From: Microglena sp. YARC
Taxonomy: Eukaryota; Chlorophyta; Chlorophyceae; Chlamydomonadales; Chlamydomonadaceae
Assembly: GCA_022414725.1 (NCBI GenBank)
Contig: CM039466.1
Coordinates: 31,162,430 to 31,226,429 of the forward strand
Direction: 5' to 3'
Length of the DNA stretch: 64,000 bases
Position numbers and translations under genes: made by a program. The stretch's first letter is position 1; every line of letters begins with the position of its first letter. The notes beneath the pieces are model-generated. The model was not told the origin of the DNA, did no database searches, and saw nothing but the letters and a program-made list of their open reading frames with translations. Below, in pieces: positions 28,825 to 39,600 of this stretch.

Positions 28825-29045
28825 GGAGACAAGACTCCTTCGGAGCTTTTCTTTGGGGTTGCACCTGATGTGTCGTTGTTGCGTTTGTTTGGTTGCCCTT
28901 GCTATGTAATCTTAGTATTGGGCAGTCACGCAACAAGCTAGTTAGAAAGGCATTATTTGGTAGACTGGTTGGGTATTCCCTGGTGAGTAAGGGTTATTAT
29001 ATTTGGGTTTCCAATGTTGCGCCAGTTAGTAGTGAGTAGTGATGT
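28825..29045 (+). pseudogene. Copia-type integrase C-terminal fragment
   Basis: Two overlapping frames read TPSELFFGVAPDVSLLRLFG and, after a frameshift near 28,940, KALFGRLVGYSLVSKGYYIW. The T-P-x-E-L-x-x-G…P-x-x-x-L-R-x-F-G-C and G-x-x-V-G-Y-S…S-K-G-Y-x-I-W patterns are characteristic of Ty1/copia integrases just before the RT. This is the basis for the superfamily call. Confidence 0.8.
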
Positions 29046-31110
29046 ACTCTCTATCTCCAGTTCAGTTCTAAACTGTCTTTCTGGGTTCTCCCATTAGTAT
29101 GGGTCCCCGTGCCCGCTTGCATCCCTCCTGTCATCAAACGGTGATATGTTATGTGTTACCGGTAATTCCCTACGCCCTTTAACAACCCCAATTGTTGTTG
29201 GCTGGCCTGGCTGGGATGTATCATTGTTGCATTCTAGACCAGGGCCTGATCTTGCTGTATTGTGTGTGAAGTTTTAGGGCGGGTGGGAGTTGGATATCCA
29301 ACTATAATCTTAGCCGAATCTCAGGGGGTCGCCAGGCCCTCCTCTGTGCCACGTTTTAGCGGTGAAGCTTTAGGATTTAGACAGCCTTCGATCATAGTGG
29401 TACCTGGATCAGGTCCATTGACTAATAGTCGCCAACCTCCGACCACCTCGGATGGCTCGCGGGTGTCGATAATTCCGACGCCTCCTGTCGTCCCTGGTGG
29501 ATTACTCGGGTCAAGCCCATGTGATGATGTAGCCGTTGCCGAATGGGTAAGTGATGATCTTGAACACTGGTCTAGCTTGATACTGCGTATGGCTGGGGTG
29601 TTACAGTCAACCCAGGATTCATTGTTTTAGGTGCTGCTGGTTCTCATACGTAGGTTAACATGGCCCTATGTGTGAGTGCCTATTCCTCAGCACCTCCTAG
29701 ACTGACTTATAGGGTAGTCTAGATTGGTGGAGCGTTACGACGCTTTGTTTAGGCAGCTTCCTTTCAGCTGTCTTTCTTGGTTTTGGTGGAAGGTGGTACT
29801 TAATTCAGACCACCGTTATAGCGTCTTGATGGTTTCTGACTCTTAGTTCCATAGGCAGATGGTTCGTTCGGTGGAGCTCATCTTAGATTAGCTATTTCTT
29901 TTTACTCCACACTGTTTTTAGATCACCAGCCCCTCATGTGATTGGAACTTTTTGTGGAGTGTAGTAGTTGTTTCCCTTCGGATTTTACTGTGAATTGGTG
30001 GGCTGGGTAATCTTGCAGTTGTACTTGCAGATGTACCGCCGCTCACCTCTTTCTTGTTTTCCGAGTGTATTTCAAGCGCCCTTTCAGTCCATCCTTTGCA
30101 GTAAATTCTTTGAAGTCCTTTTTATGCGTTTACTATTTTTCAGGTGGACAATAGGTTTTATGTACTATGGTTGTACATCTACCCTTCTATTGTTCATTGA
30201 ACTGTGTTTCCTTTGTTGGTTACAAGTTTCTTGAAAATTTTAACTTCGCATCCTTTGGATTTTTTCAGTTGCTGCAAGTTTGGTTTGCTTTAGTTAGGCG
30301 CTTGGTTTGTCTTGAGTGCATGAGTTCTTTGCGGTGCGATACCCACCTCCTAGAATGTTTTAGTTAGTGCCGTAACTGGGGATTTATGATAATTAACTTT
30401 CATAAATCTTCTTACTTCCATCTTTGAGTGAGAAACCAGTTCATCATGGTTTTTTCATCCCAACCTAGTCATGGATTCTATGCTAAGAATAGTTTTTAAG
30501 GTAGTGGATTTTTCCATCGATTTTTTTTTTTCCATCGTAGTCTTTAGTGTCCTCTTGTCTGCGTCCTTTAGGTTTTGATTCTCTCGTGTGCTGTTCTCAC
30601 ACGATATTTCAATCCGTCTCTTTGGTTATCATTGATTGGCGTTAGGTTCCTATTCCCGGATCGGGTTTTCTATACCGTTGTTCCCCAACTTTGATATACG
30701 TTTTTTTCAGTCTTCTCTTTAGGTTAAGTTCTCGGTTCTTTCAGTCACCGTTGTTCCCCTTCCTTTGGTATTAGGATTGATTTCTGTTTGGCCTCCCTGT
30801 GATTTTCTGGTTTGGTGCCTACTATTCTGGATGAATAGTATTTTTGCGCTTACCATGGATGGTTACATTTCCATTTTGGTCTCAGCTCAGCTCGGTATGA
30901 CCCAAGTTTTTTGCTGCTACATTTTCGGAGTACTACAGTGGTTTTTGGTTCATCCTTTCTCATCCTTTTATTTTAGACAAGGCTTTCTTCTGGTTTCCTG
31001 TTTTTCCGCCGTTCCTTCATAATTTTTGTTTGCTCCCAGTTTATAGTTCTATGTCCCCAGTGCCATAGGTGGAGTACTAGTATTGTATGTCACCTGCGTC
31101 ATAGGTGGAG
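29046..31110 (+). pseudogene. Copia-like interior, degenerate pol/non-coding
   Basis: A 122-codon frame (29,262-29,630) with Ser/Pro-rich sequence fits the variable linker between integrase and RT. No RT or RNase H motif was recognised after it; 29.9-31.1 kb is T-rich with many stops. GTCATAGGTGGAG occurs just before the 3' LTR and could be the purine primer. Confidence 0.45.
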
Positions 31111-31448
31111 TATCAGCATGAATAGCGGTGCTCTCGCTTGTTTTATGTCTTGGTGACTCCTCGTGTACTCCCTTAGAACTATCGGTCCTGACAGTACTAT
31201 GTCAGCTTCCCGTAGACTGTGTCATTCTTCATGACACTGTGACGACTTCCTGTTGAATGCGTCATCGGTTCTTCTGACACGCGCTGTCTAGCCTGTACCC
31301 TGATCAGGTCCCAGGCTACCGCCCCCTTTCCTCCACTGGTGCCCCTTAATGGGTCTCCTGTGCTAGTAACTTATTCTCGTCTCCGCATTTATAGATTGGC
31401 GTGCTGCACACACAAAGTCCACTCTCCGGAGTGTTATCCAAGCTGATA
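31111..31448 (+). repeat. 3' LTR of the copia-like element
   Basis: Matches the 5' LTR with four substitutions and no indel; it is followed by the GAATA duplication. Confidence 0.92.
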
Positions 31449-31453
31449 GAATA

Positions 31454-31819
31454 ATACCAGAGAAACGTTTTATTACACCTCATCTCTTGGTGCATCTTAG
31501 TAATCCACGAGACCAGCATTGTTTGTTGCTATGTCTGGTTGCCATAAGAACATTCGTTAGCAAGGCTCTTTTCACAAAATCATCGTCCTTTCGATCAACG
31601 ATTGCATTCCAAAAAGCCAAAAGCCAAAATTGTCTAAACCATTGAGCCTATGTAGGTGAGCTACCGAGTTCATCGAGGACCAAGTCGGTAAGCATTATCT
31701 TGAACGCCGAGCCCTTTTTATAAACGTATTCTGAATACCGGTAGTTTCACATTTCCCTTCCCGACCGTATTTATATTACCCAGACGGTTTGGAACCCACA
31801 TTTCACATCCGTAGTTAAG
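31454..31819 (-). pseudogene. LINE-3 relic, post-RT segment
   Basis: On the minus strand, directly after the hAT-like insertion, the frame reads ILNYGCEMWVPNRLG, matching the conserved P-x-L-x-Y-G-x-E-x-W motif behind the RT of jockey-like LINEs. The rest up to the copia-like element is broken by stops. Confidence 0.7.
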
Positions 31820-31827
31820 GATATGTT

Positions 31828-32705
31828 TAGGGCTGTCAATATCGTACGTTATTTTCAATTGCCGTACGATATATCGTGATTTTTATACCCTTTTGGGGGA
31901 ATATCAGTATAAGACCAAGGGGATATAACAGGGAATACCGTTTACACGTCCATACACTTAAAATCAAGTCAAATGAACCAAGACTGAGGGAGATAGAAAC
32001 ACGATAATATCGTGGTCTGTTATCGTGCGGTATATCGTGATATATCGTACGATATGGGGCGATATACTGAACTCCCTGGCCCAGACTCAGGTGCTCTTGA
32101 CGATAATCGAACCGCCGACCTCCCGAGTGTAAGATATTTTCGTGGACCACAGGACCACACTGACAAAAAGGAAAAAGAGAAGATCACAATGGCCACTTAT
32201 CCTGGCAGTGGAAACACCACCGCCCCCGAGGTAACGGACTCCGAACACCACCGTCTTCCGGCAGTGGGGATCGAACATCTCCCGGTAGGGAACTTCTCCC
32301 GTAGTTATGTTTGTGCAATCTAAGAGTACTGTGCGGTTGGAATAACCTTGTGAGCATGAAATCACAGCGATAGCTTACAGGTTTGAGACCACCCACGGCC
32401 TAGTTTTTCTTCCACCAACATACTTTGAAAACGTGGCTCGGGAACTAGGGGTAACATGACCCTTGTCACGTACGCTCAGCATACGATGACAAGACAACCT
32501 CGAAAATATCGAACGAGATCGATACGGGGCATTTATGATCTCATTTACCCTGCCCTCTGTCGGGAGAATATTTATCGTACGATACAGCACGGTAAACCCC
32601 TTCACCAGCACGATATGTCTCGGCGTATGATCACTTCTCATAATAAGCATAGCGTTCGGTACGCGATAGAATAAATATCGTGCGATACAAAGCTTGACGG
32701 CCCTA
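31828..32705. mobile_element. hAT-like non-autonomous DNA transposon, 878 bp
   Basis: Ends are TAGGGCTGTCAA (31,828) and TTGACGGCCCTA (32,705), an inverted repeat with one mismatch, followed inward by ATCGYACG-type words. Flanks GATATGTT (31,820-31,827) and CATATGTT (32,706-32,713) form an 8-bp duplication with one mismatch, the size hAT elements make. No transposase is seen; short frames inside have no domain. Interior palindromes such as ATATCGTACGATAT are frequent. Removing the element and one flank copy joins the LINE-3 relic in frame. Confidence 0.85.
32060..32165 (-). other. tRNA-like segment inside the hAT-like element
   Basis: On the minus strand TGGTCCTGTGGTCCACG (A-box-like) is followed about 30 nt later by GGCGGTTCGATTATCG (B-box-like). 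The anticodon arm does not pair well. It may be a captured tRNA-derived fragment; weak evidence. Confidence 0.25.
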
Positions 32706-32713
32706 CATATGTT

Positions 32714-34480
32714 ATTTAAGTGTGCCGTAAAGTTAAACTAGGATATTGGCCTTTGCGAGATCCATCTCGTTGCACCGTTTCCAGAGTGCACAAGTAGCCC
32801 TGTTGGCGGAAAGACGTTGTCGCTGGCATCGTGTGTGCAGCCATTCCTGCCGTGTTTACCCTTGAAGATAATTCCTAAATAGACAAACTCCTCCGCAATG
32901 ACAAGTTTTTTGCCTTTAAACTGCCCTTCATGGGTCATTCTTCCAGTCACTATTAAATAATACAACTTAAGATTTAGATATGTTGACTTCCATCTTGTAC
33001 ACTTGACAGAATTTTCCAGACATTTGAGCATAATCTGTAAGCCTGACGGTGACTCGCTCACAATACCTAGATCATAGACATACAGGACAGCTCAGTAAAT
33101 GTTATCAGCAATTCTGATACCTTCCTCTTCACCACATTTATCTATAAAGTCTCCAATTGGTCAATAAAGAAACCTAATAAAAGCTGGGAGAGATTATATC
33201 CTTGTTTAGCACCTGCCTCTGCTAAGAAGGCAGAGCTCATACGATTGCCTACATAATCTCATAAGGACTTGTTTATACATGATTATGAGGGTATTCAGGT
33301 AGTTGCCGTGGATACCCATCTGTACAAGGCAGCTCCAAAGGATATTTCTGTTGACACTCTCATAAGCATGCCTAAATTCTATTCCAGGGTTATCAATTAA
33401 AAGACCGTTTAAAAAAATGATGAAGCGCCACTGTGTGGAGCTCTGTACAAGGCAGCTCCAAAGGATGTTTCTGATGTTGACACTGTCACAAGCCTTCCTT
33501 AATTCCATTCCAGCTTTATCAATAAAAACACCGTTTATCAATAAAAAACACCGTTTATCAATAAAAACACCGTTTATCAATAAAAAACACCGTTAATCAA
33601 TAAAAACACCGTTTATCAATAAAAAACACCGTTTATCAATAAAAACACCGTTTATCAATAAAAAACACCGTTTATCAATAAAAACACCGTTTATCAATAA
33701 AGAACACCGTTTATCAATATAAACACCGTTTTTTAAGTTGATAAAGCTCCACTGTGTGGCGCGGTGCTCGTATCTGGTCTCAAACCAAATTGGCCGACAG
33801 CACGTTTGTCATTGTTCTTGGATATTCAAAACCATAGGGACAATTTCCCCCTCATATTCAAAACCATAGAGACAATTTTAGGTAGGACTGATCCATCCGA
33901 AATTCCTCTCTAGTTATCATACTCAGTGAGGGATCCTTTGGATTCAGGAACATGGGTAATGGCACTATCTGCACATTGAGTAGGATAGTCATCACTCGGG
34001 ATGCTATTGAACACTTTCGTGATGATAGGGACTAATATGTTTTGAGTTGGGGGGAAGAAGGGGAATTTCCCTTTACTATTTGGTCTAATAGGAATATAGA
34101 ACTCAGCAGGTATACCAACTACTACTCTACTCCAACGGCTTTGTTCCGTTGAAGTTTTGTAAGCTCCATATTGTCCTCAGCCTCAGAGATGGGGATATTC
34201 AACACGCTTGCAGCTGTAATGTCTGATTCTGGGACATCAGTTACTTCTACCTGAACATGCTCACTAGATTGGAAGGTGCTTGCAAAGTTTAGTATGTACT
34301 TAGCCCATTCATCCACATTCACAAGGGGAAATTTGCTGCTACCTCCCTTATACTTCTTCCAGAACAAACGTGGACTCTTCGAAGATTTTGACACTTCTGG
34401 ACAGCGATTTCTGTCAGCTTCCAGACGCACTAGGTCACATTTGCATTGGCTGAATAGCCAGTCAAGGGAGCTACCGAAAA
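32714..34480 (-). pseudogene. LINE-3 relic, reverse transcriptase
   Basis: Minus-strand motifs in order: LNIPISEAEDNMELTKLQRN then KAVG (34,205-34,125), AYESVNRNILWSCLVQMGI with MYKQVLMRL (33,370-33,260), LYVYDLGIVSESP where YADD is expected (about 33,090), LQIMLKCLENSVKC (33,040) and FVYLGIIFKG (32,890). The order fits a jockey/CR1-like RT. The catalytic YADD is lost and there are many stops, so this is an old dead copy. A ~130-bp block around the first catalytic motif is duplicated (33,300-33,420 and 33,430-33,560). Confidence 0.8.
33520..33735. repeat. Minisatellite (19-20 bp) grown from RT coding DNA
   Basis: About ten units of TTTATCAATAAAAACACCG (19 or 20 bp, differing in the A run). 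On the minus strand the unit reads INGVFIDK, the sequence that sits just before the RT catalytic motif in the adjoining relic, so the array seems to have expanded from that site. Confidence 0.85.
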
Positions 34481-34960
34481 GCTGCTGCTTTTAGCTGAGG
34501 AGAAAAACACTGTATCCAAGCTTGGACCCTGTAAGCTGTTTAGCTACTGGACTACAATATTCGAACACACACACATAGGGGTCGGCTATGTTATATGGTG
34601 CTAGTGAATAAATAATATTAGATAATATAAGGATAATATTATATAATATTAGTCACATTAGCATTGGCTGAATAGCCAGTCAAGGGAGCTGCCTAAAAGC
34701 TGCTGCTTTTAGCTGAAAAGGAAAACACTGTATCCAAGCTTGACCCCTGTAGGCTGTTTAGCTACTGGACTACAATATTTGAACACACATACATAGGGGT
34801 TGGCCTGGGGTCGGCTATATAATATGAGTGAATAAATAAGGGGTCGGTTATATAATATATATTATAATTTAAAATATATATTAGAATAATAAGAGTGAAT
34901 AAATAAGGGGTTATATAACATGCGTGAATACATAGGGGGTTATATAATATAGGGGTCGGC
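34434..34960. repeat. Direct duplication of about 217 bp plus AT-rich spacer
   Basis: CATTGGCTGAATAGCCAGTC, AAGCTGCTGCTTTTAGCTGA, CACTGTATCCAAGCTTG and TTTAGCTACTGGACTACAAT occur at 34,444 and again at 34,660. TATATAATAT and GGGGTCGGCTAT words repeat between and after them. No gene is seen. Confidence 0.75.
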
Positions 34961-34969
34961 ATCGGCATC

Positions 34970-35470
34970 TTTAGCCACTTTAGCGAATCATTTGGGTATC
35001 CAGGCAGGAAGCCGTACTTCTCACCGACACCAAGTGCGACTACTCTTTTATAGGAGTGGCAACGCGATGCCAACTGGATTCTCGGTGTTGCTGATTTGTG
35101 TTGGGAGACCCACATCCTGGGGTGAAATACCCATAGTGTGCGCCATATTGTAATCCTATCCATATCTCAGTTTTTTATAAATGTATTTCTAATTAATGGG
35201 GGGTAAACCTTCGTTCTGTGGCCAACACACTCCGCCAATTTTTAGCATTGCTTGCGACGCTGCATAGGACTTGTTTCTCTTATGCGGCACGTCAAAAATT
35301 GAGCGACTCGGTGCGTCCCCAGTGCGATGCCCTAACCCCTCCAGACCGCACGCTCCACTCGGAGCCCGGGGGATCCGGGGGGGCCTTTCTGACTAGTTTA
35401 GCCTTACCCATGCGACCTCATGCAGCGAAGGAATGGCGAACAGCTGCACCAAAAAAACAGTATTGCTCAT
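34970..35470. other. No gene recognised
   Basis: A 137-codon plus frame (35,218-35,631) and a 133-codon minus frame (35,163-34,762) have no domain; both run partly through repeats. Confidence 0.4.
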
Positions 35471-35489
35471 TGCACTTCCTGGGTTCATT

Positions 35490-35905
35490 ATTCAACACGC
35501 AGACATTCATGCCTACATACATAGTCCCACCCGTTCGCGTGCAGTTCGCACGCACGAAGGCATGCATGCATATATACATACATAGTCCCACCCGTTCGCA
35601 TGCACGCAGACATGCATGCATACATACTTAGTCCCACCCGGTCACATGCACGCAGACATGCATGGATACATAGTCCCACCCGTCCGCATGCACACAGACA
35701 TGCATGCATACATACATAGTTCCACTCGTTCGCATGCACGCAGACTTTCATGCATACAGACATAGTTCCATGGTTCCGTTCGCATGAGCTCATACATGCA
35801 CGCAGACATACATAGATCTACTCGTTCGCATGCACGCAGACATTCTTGCATACATACATAGTTCCTCCTGTTTGTTTGCATGCACACATGCATGCAGACA
35901 TGCAT
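35490..35905. repeat. Minisatellite around CATACATAGTCCCACCCG
   Basis: About eight imperfect units of roughly 45-55 bp with CATAGTCCCACCCGTTCGCA and TGCACGCAGACATGCATGCA. Met/His/Cys-rich frames through it on the minus strand are by-products. Confidence 0.8.
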
Positions 35906-35989
35906 CATACCGTACATGCAAACAAAAGTGAACGCAGCTAGATATAAATGTAGCTAGATGTGAAGACCGTATGGGGCAGATTTGCTAGG

Positions 35990-36310
35990 TAAAATTGAAT
36001 CCCTTCCCTGATTCGAACCATTCAAACCACATGTGGCTTGGCTTGAATGGCTTTGTGGCTTTATGGATTGACGTTGCAGGATTGAACCTACAACCAGGTG
36101 CTCTCTCTCTCTCATAACCCGATGTGTCATTGTTAGGGAATGGCAACATGACATCATATGATATCATGTCATCATATGATCTCATATGATGCCGGCAGTC
36201 TGACTAGGCCAAAGTTACCATTTAAATACAATATCATGTGATACAATTTGTATGATATCATATGATATCATACTCGCCTTAGGTCTGTTTCATATGATTT
36301 GCCGATCCCT
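35990..36310. repeat. Palindrome-rich dispersed repeat with tRNA-like box
   Basis: 36,135-36,300 has repeated CATATGATATCATATG words and an inverted match to GCCTAGTCAGA…GGTAACTTTA of the 1.8-kb satellite. Just left, the minus strand carries GTAGGTTCAATCCTGC (T-arm-like, about 36,085) and GGTTCGAATC (about 36,020). A SINE-like origin is possible but unproven. Confidence 0.45.
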
Positions 36311-36359
36311 AGTCATTGTCCCCTTTCACCCATGACCAAGAAGGGTACCAATTATAATG

Positions 36360-36675
36360 ATTGATACCCTCTTTAGTCATCTGTTTCTTTTTTGGGCTAC
36401 GCGCAGCAGCTTCCACCCAGCTCCATTAGCCAGCAACTGAGTCAAGCCCAAAGATTACAGCTGCACAGGAATGCTTGTCATGTCAGCTTTCATACACACT
36501 AGCTAGCTTAAGGTTTGGCCCAATGGTGGGTGAAAGGAGCTGCCTAGAAGCTGCTACTCATAGGCCAAAAATGAAACAGTGCCTTAGTCAGTATACACTT
36601 ATTTAGGCGCACACAAACAATGTAACTTCATGTCATTGCCAGAGTCTTTCCATGTCATTGCTTATGTCAGTTCAT
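36360..36675. other. Decayed dispersed repeats, no gene
   Basis: GCAGCAGCTTCCACCCAGCTCC and GCTGCCTAGAAGCTGCTAC-type words link this stretch to 2.4 kb and 9.6 kb. A short duplication GTCAGTTCATG(A/G)CATTTCC begins near 36,665. Confidence 0.5.
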
Positions 36676-39600
36676 GGCATTTCCAAGGTCAGTTCATGAC
36701 ATTTCCAATGCCAATAAGCTGCGGCTCGTAGCTGAAAAGAAAAACACTGCCCAAGCGCCAAGTAGGGACCAGCATATCATATGATGTTGACAAAAGGCAA
36801 GTATGATATCATATGGTATCATACAAACTGCATCATATGATATTGTATGTAAATGGTAACTTTAGCCTAGTCAGAATGCCGGCATCATATGATATCATAT
36901 TGACATTCCATATCTCCAAGTACCCGAGCTTATGATCTGACCTCATACACGGACTAGTGTGGACTCGGACTTCCCTTTCCCCCAAAGAAATAGCGGACCC
37001 TAAGGACTAGTCCACGGTTTATTTTATGGGCCACATAAAAGAAACCAATGACATGGCAGCTTCACGTCAGCAGCCACTGGGTCAAACCAAAAGCTTGCAG
37101 ATGCATTGAAATGCCAGATTTATGAGGCACTAGCTAGCTTCACGTTTGGCTCAAGGACAGGGAAAGGGAGCTGCCTAGAAGCTGCTACGCGTAGCCCATA
37201 AAAGAAACAATAGAGTCCTCAACGAAATTACTGTCTTGACCGAATCTCAACACAAGTATTCCTATAAATAATTAGACGTTCCCCTTTCCTCAACACTGTA
37301 TCACTACCTGTTTTTTAAGGAAAGGAATCAGTGTCTGTATGTAGCACCATTGTGATCTTAGCAGTCCTTAGGGTGCTCCTAGCAGCCTCCTCGACCCACA
37401 TAAGGCTGAAGCGCAGCACACAAAATACCAAGGTGCGCAACGTAGCACTTGTGCTACAAGTAGCACCTTGACTAAAAGCCTGGTGATGGCGGTACAATTG
37501 AAAATTGTCCTGCCTTGCCACGGGGCGTGAGTTTAAAAAATCCTTTCCGTTCGTTTGCACTGGGGAATGGTTACTGTGGGTTTTGCGTTTGCAGACTGCT
37601 ACTGAGCCCGGAGTCAGACTACCGCGAAACAGCACGGAGGAAAGATCTCGGCCCCTTTCATGGCGGCAAGTGGCACGTTGAAGAAAAAGCTTGAATGCTC
37701 TGCCTGACTCCTTGAAACATGCGATTGCTGTTTCGGACATCTTGCCTAAGGTCCTTGGCTACGCTCTTAATCCGGAGTATGCAGGATGGATTAAGCACCC
37801 CCCTTGAGCTCTCGATAATAGTGATAAGTGTTAAAGAGACAGCACATCCAACTGAACCAAAGTATGCAGGATGGATTAAGCATTTCCACTGTGCTCTCGG
37901 TAATAGTTTTAAGTGCCAAAGAGTGAGCACCATTCAACTTGATCCGGAGTATGCAGCATGGATTAAGCAACCCCATTGTGCTCTCGATAATAGTGATAAG
38001 TGTTAAAGAGTGAGCACCATTCAACTTGATCCGGAGTATGCAGTATGGATTAAGCAACCCATTGTGCTCTCGGTTATAGTGATAAGTGTTAAAGAGTGAG
38101 CACCATACAACTTGATCCGGAGTATGCAGCATGGATTAAGCAACCCCATTGTGCTCTCGGTAATAGTTATACGTGCCAAAGAGTGAGCACCATACAACTT
38201 GATCAGAGTATGCAGGGAGCAGCATGCGGCCAACACTCTGCTCTACATGCTGGGCACAGCATCACGTGTTTGTTCTGCCAAGGGCCTCTTTTCGCTCCTG
38301 AGTGCCGCACACGAGTTTGCTTACGCACCGTTAGAGCTGTCAACAGCTGTGAGGCGTACCCTGGAGCTTGTTCTGCCGAGGGCCTCTTTCGCCAGAGTGC
38401 CGCACGCAAGTTGTTTACACACCGTTAGAGCTCTCTAGACAGGTTTGAGGCGTGCCGTGGAGCTTCTTTCCGCTGGCATGGCATTTCCAAGGTCAGTTCA
38501 TGACATTTCCAATGCCAATAAGCTGCGGCTCGTAGCTGAAAAGAAAAACACTGCCCAAGCGCCAAGTAGGGACCAGCATATCATATGATGTTGACAAAAG
38601 GCAAGTATGATATCATATGGTATCATACAAAACTGCATCATATGATATTGTATGTAAATGGTAACTTTAGCCTAGTCAGAATGCCGGCATCATATGATAT
38701 CATATTGACATTCCATATCTCCAAGTACCCGAGCTTATGATCTGACCTCATACACGGACTAGTGTGGACTCGGACTTCCCTTTCCCCCAAAGAAATAGCG
38801 GACCCTAAGGACTAGTCCACGGTTTATTTTATGGGCCACATAAAAGAAACCAATGACATGGCAGCTTCACGTCAGCAGCCACTGGGTCAAACCAAAAGCT
38901 TGCAGATGCATTGAAATGCCAGATTTATGAGGCACTAGCTAGCTTCACGTTTGGCTCAAGGACAGGGAAAGGGAGCTGCCTAGAAGCTGCTACGCTTAGC
39001 CCATAAAAGAAACAATAGAGTCCTCAACGAAATTACTGTCTTGACCGAATCTCAACACAAGTATTCCTATAAATAATTAGACGTTCCCCTTTCCTCAACA
39101 CTGTATCACTACCTGTTTTTTAAGGAAAGGAATCAGTGTCTGTATGTAGCACCATTGTTGATCTTAGCAGTCCTTAGGGTGCTCCTAGCAGCCTCCTCGA
39201 CCCACATAAGGCTGAAGCGCAGCACACAAAATACCAAGGTGCGCAACGTAGCACTTGTGCTACAAGTAGCACCTTGACTAAAAGCCTGGTGATGGCGGTA
39301 CAATTGAAAATTGTCCTGCCTTACCACGGGGCGTGAGTTTAAAAAATCCTTTCCGTTCGTTTGCACTGGGGAATGGTTACTGTGGGTTTTGCGTTTGCAG
39401 ACTGCTACTGAGCCCGGAGTCAGACTACCGCGAAACAGCACGGAGGAAAGATCTCGGCCCCTTTCATGGCGGCAAGTGGCACGTTGAAGAAAAGCTTGAA
39501 TGCTCTGCCTGACTCCTTGAAACATGCGATTGCTGTTTCGGACATCTTGCCTAAGGTCCTTGGCTACGCTCTTAATCCGGAGTATGCAGGATGGATTAAG

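Larger units (their letters stand above)
27101..31448 (+). mobile_element. Ty1/copia-like LTR retrotransposon with unusual termini
   Basis: Two 338-bp direct repeats (27,101-27,438 and 31,111-31,448) differ at only 4 positions (98.8% identical by my count). A perfect 5-bp duplication GAATA flanks the element (27,096-27,100 and 31,449-31,453). Each LTR begins TATCAGC and ends GCTGATA, a 7-bp inverted repeat, instead of the usual TG…CA. The 3.67-kb interior has copia-type integrase fragments near 28.8-29.0 kb and is otherwise full of stops. Young LTRs with a dead interior point to a non-autonomous element moved by another copy. It lies within the LINE-3 relic. Confidence 0.9.

Noticed and set aside
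35488..35917. Met/Cys/His-rich minus frames near 35.5-35.9 kb
   Set aside because: They come from a tandem repeat of CATACATAGTCCCACCCG-type units and change frame between units.
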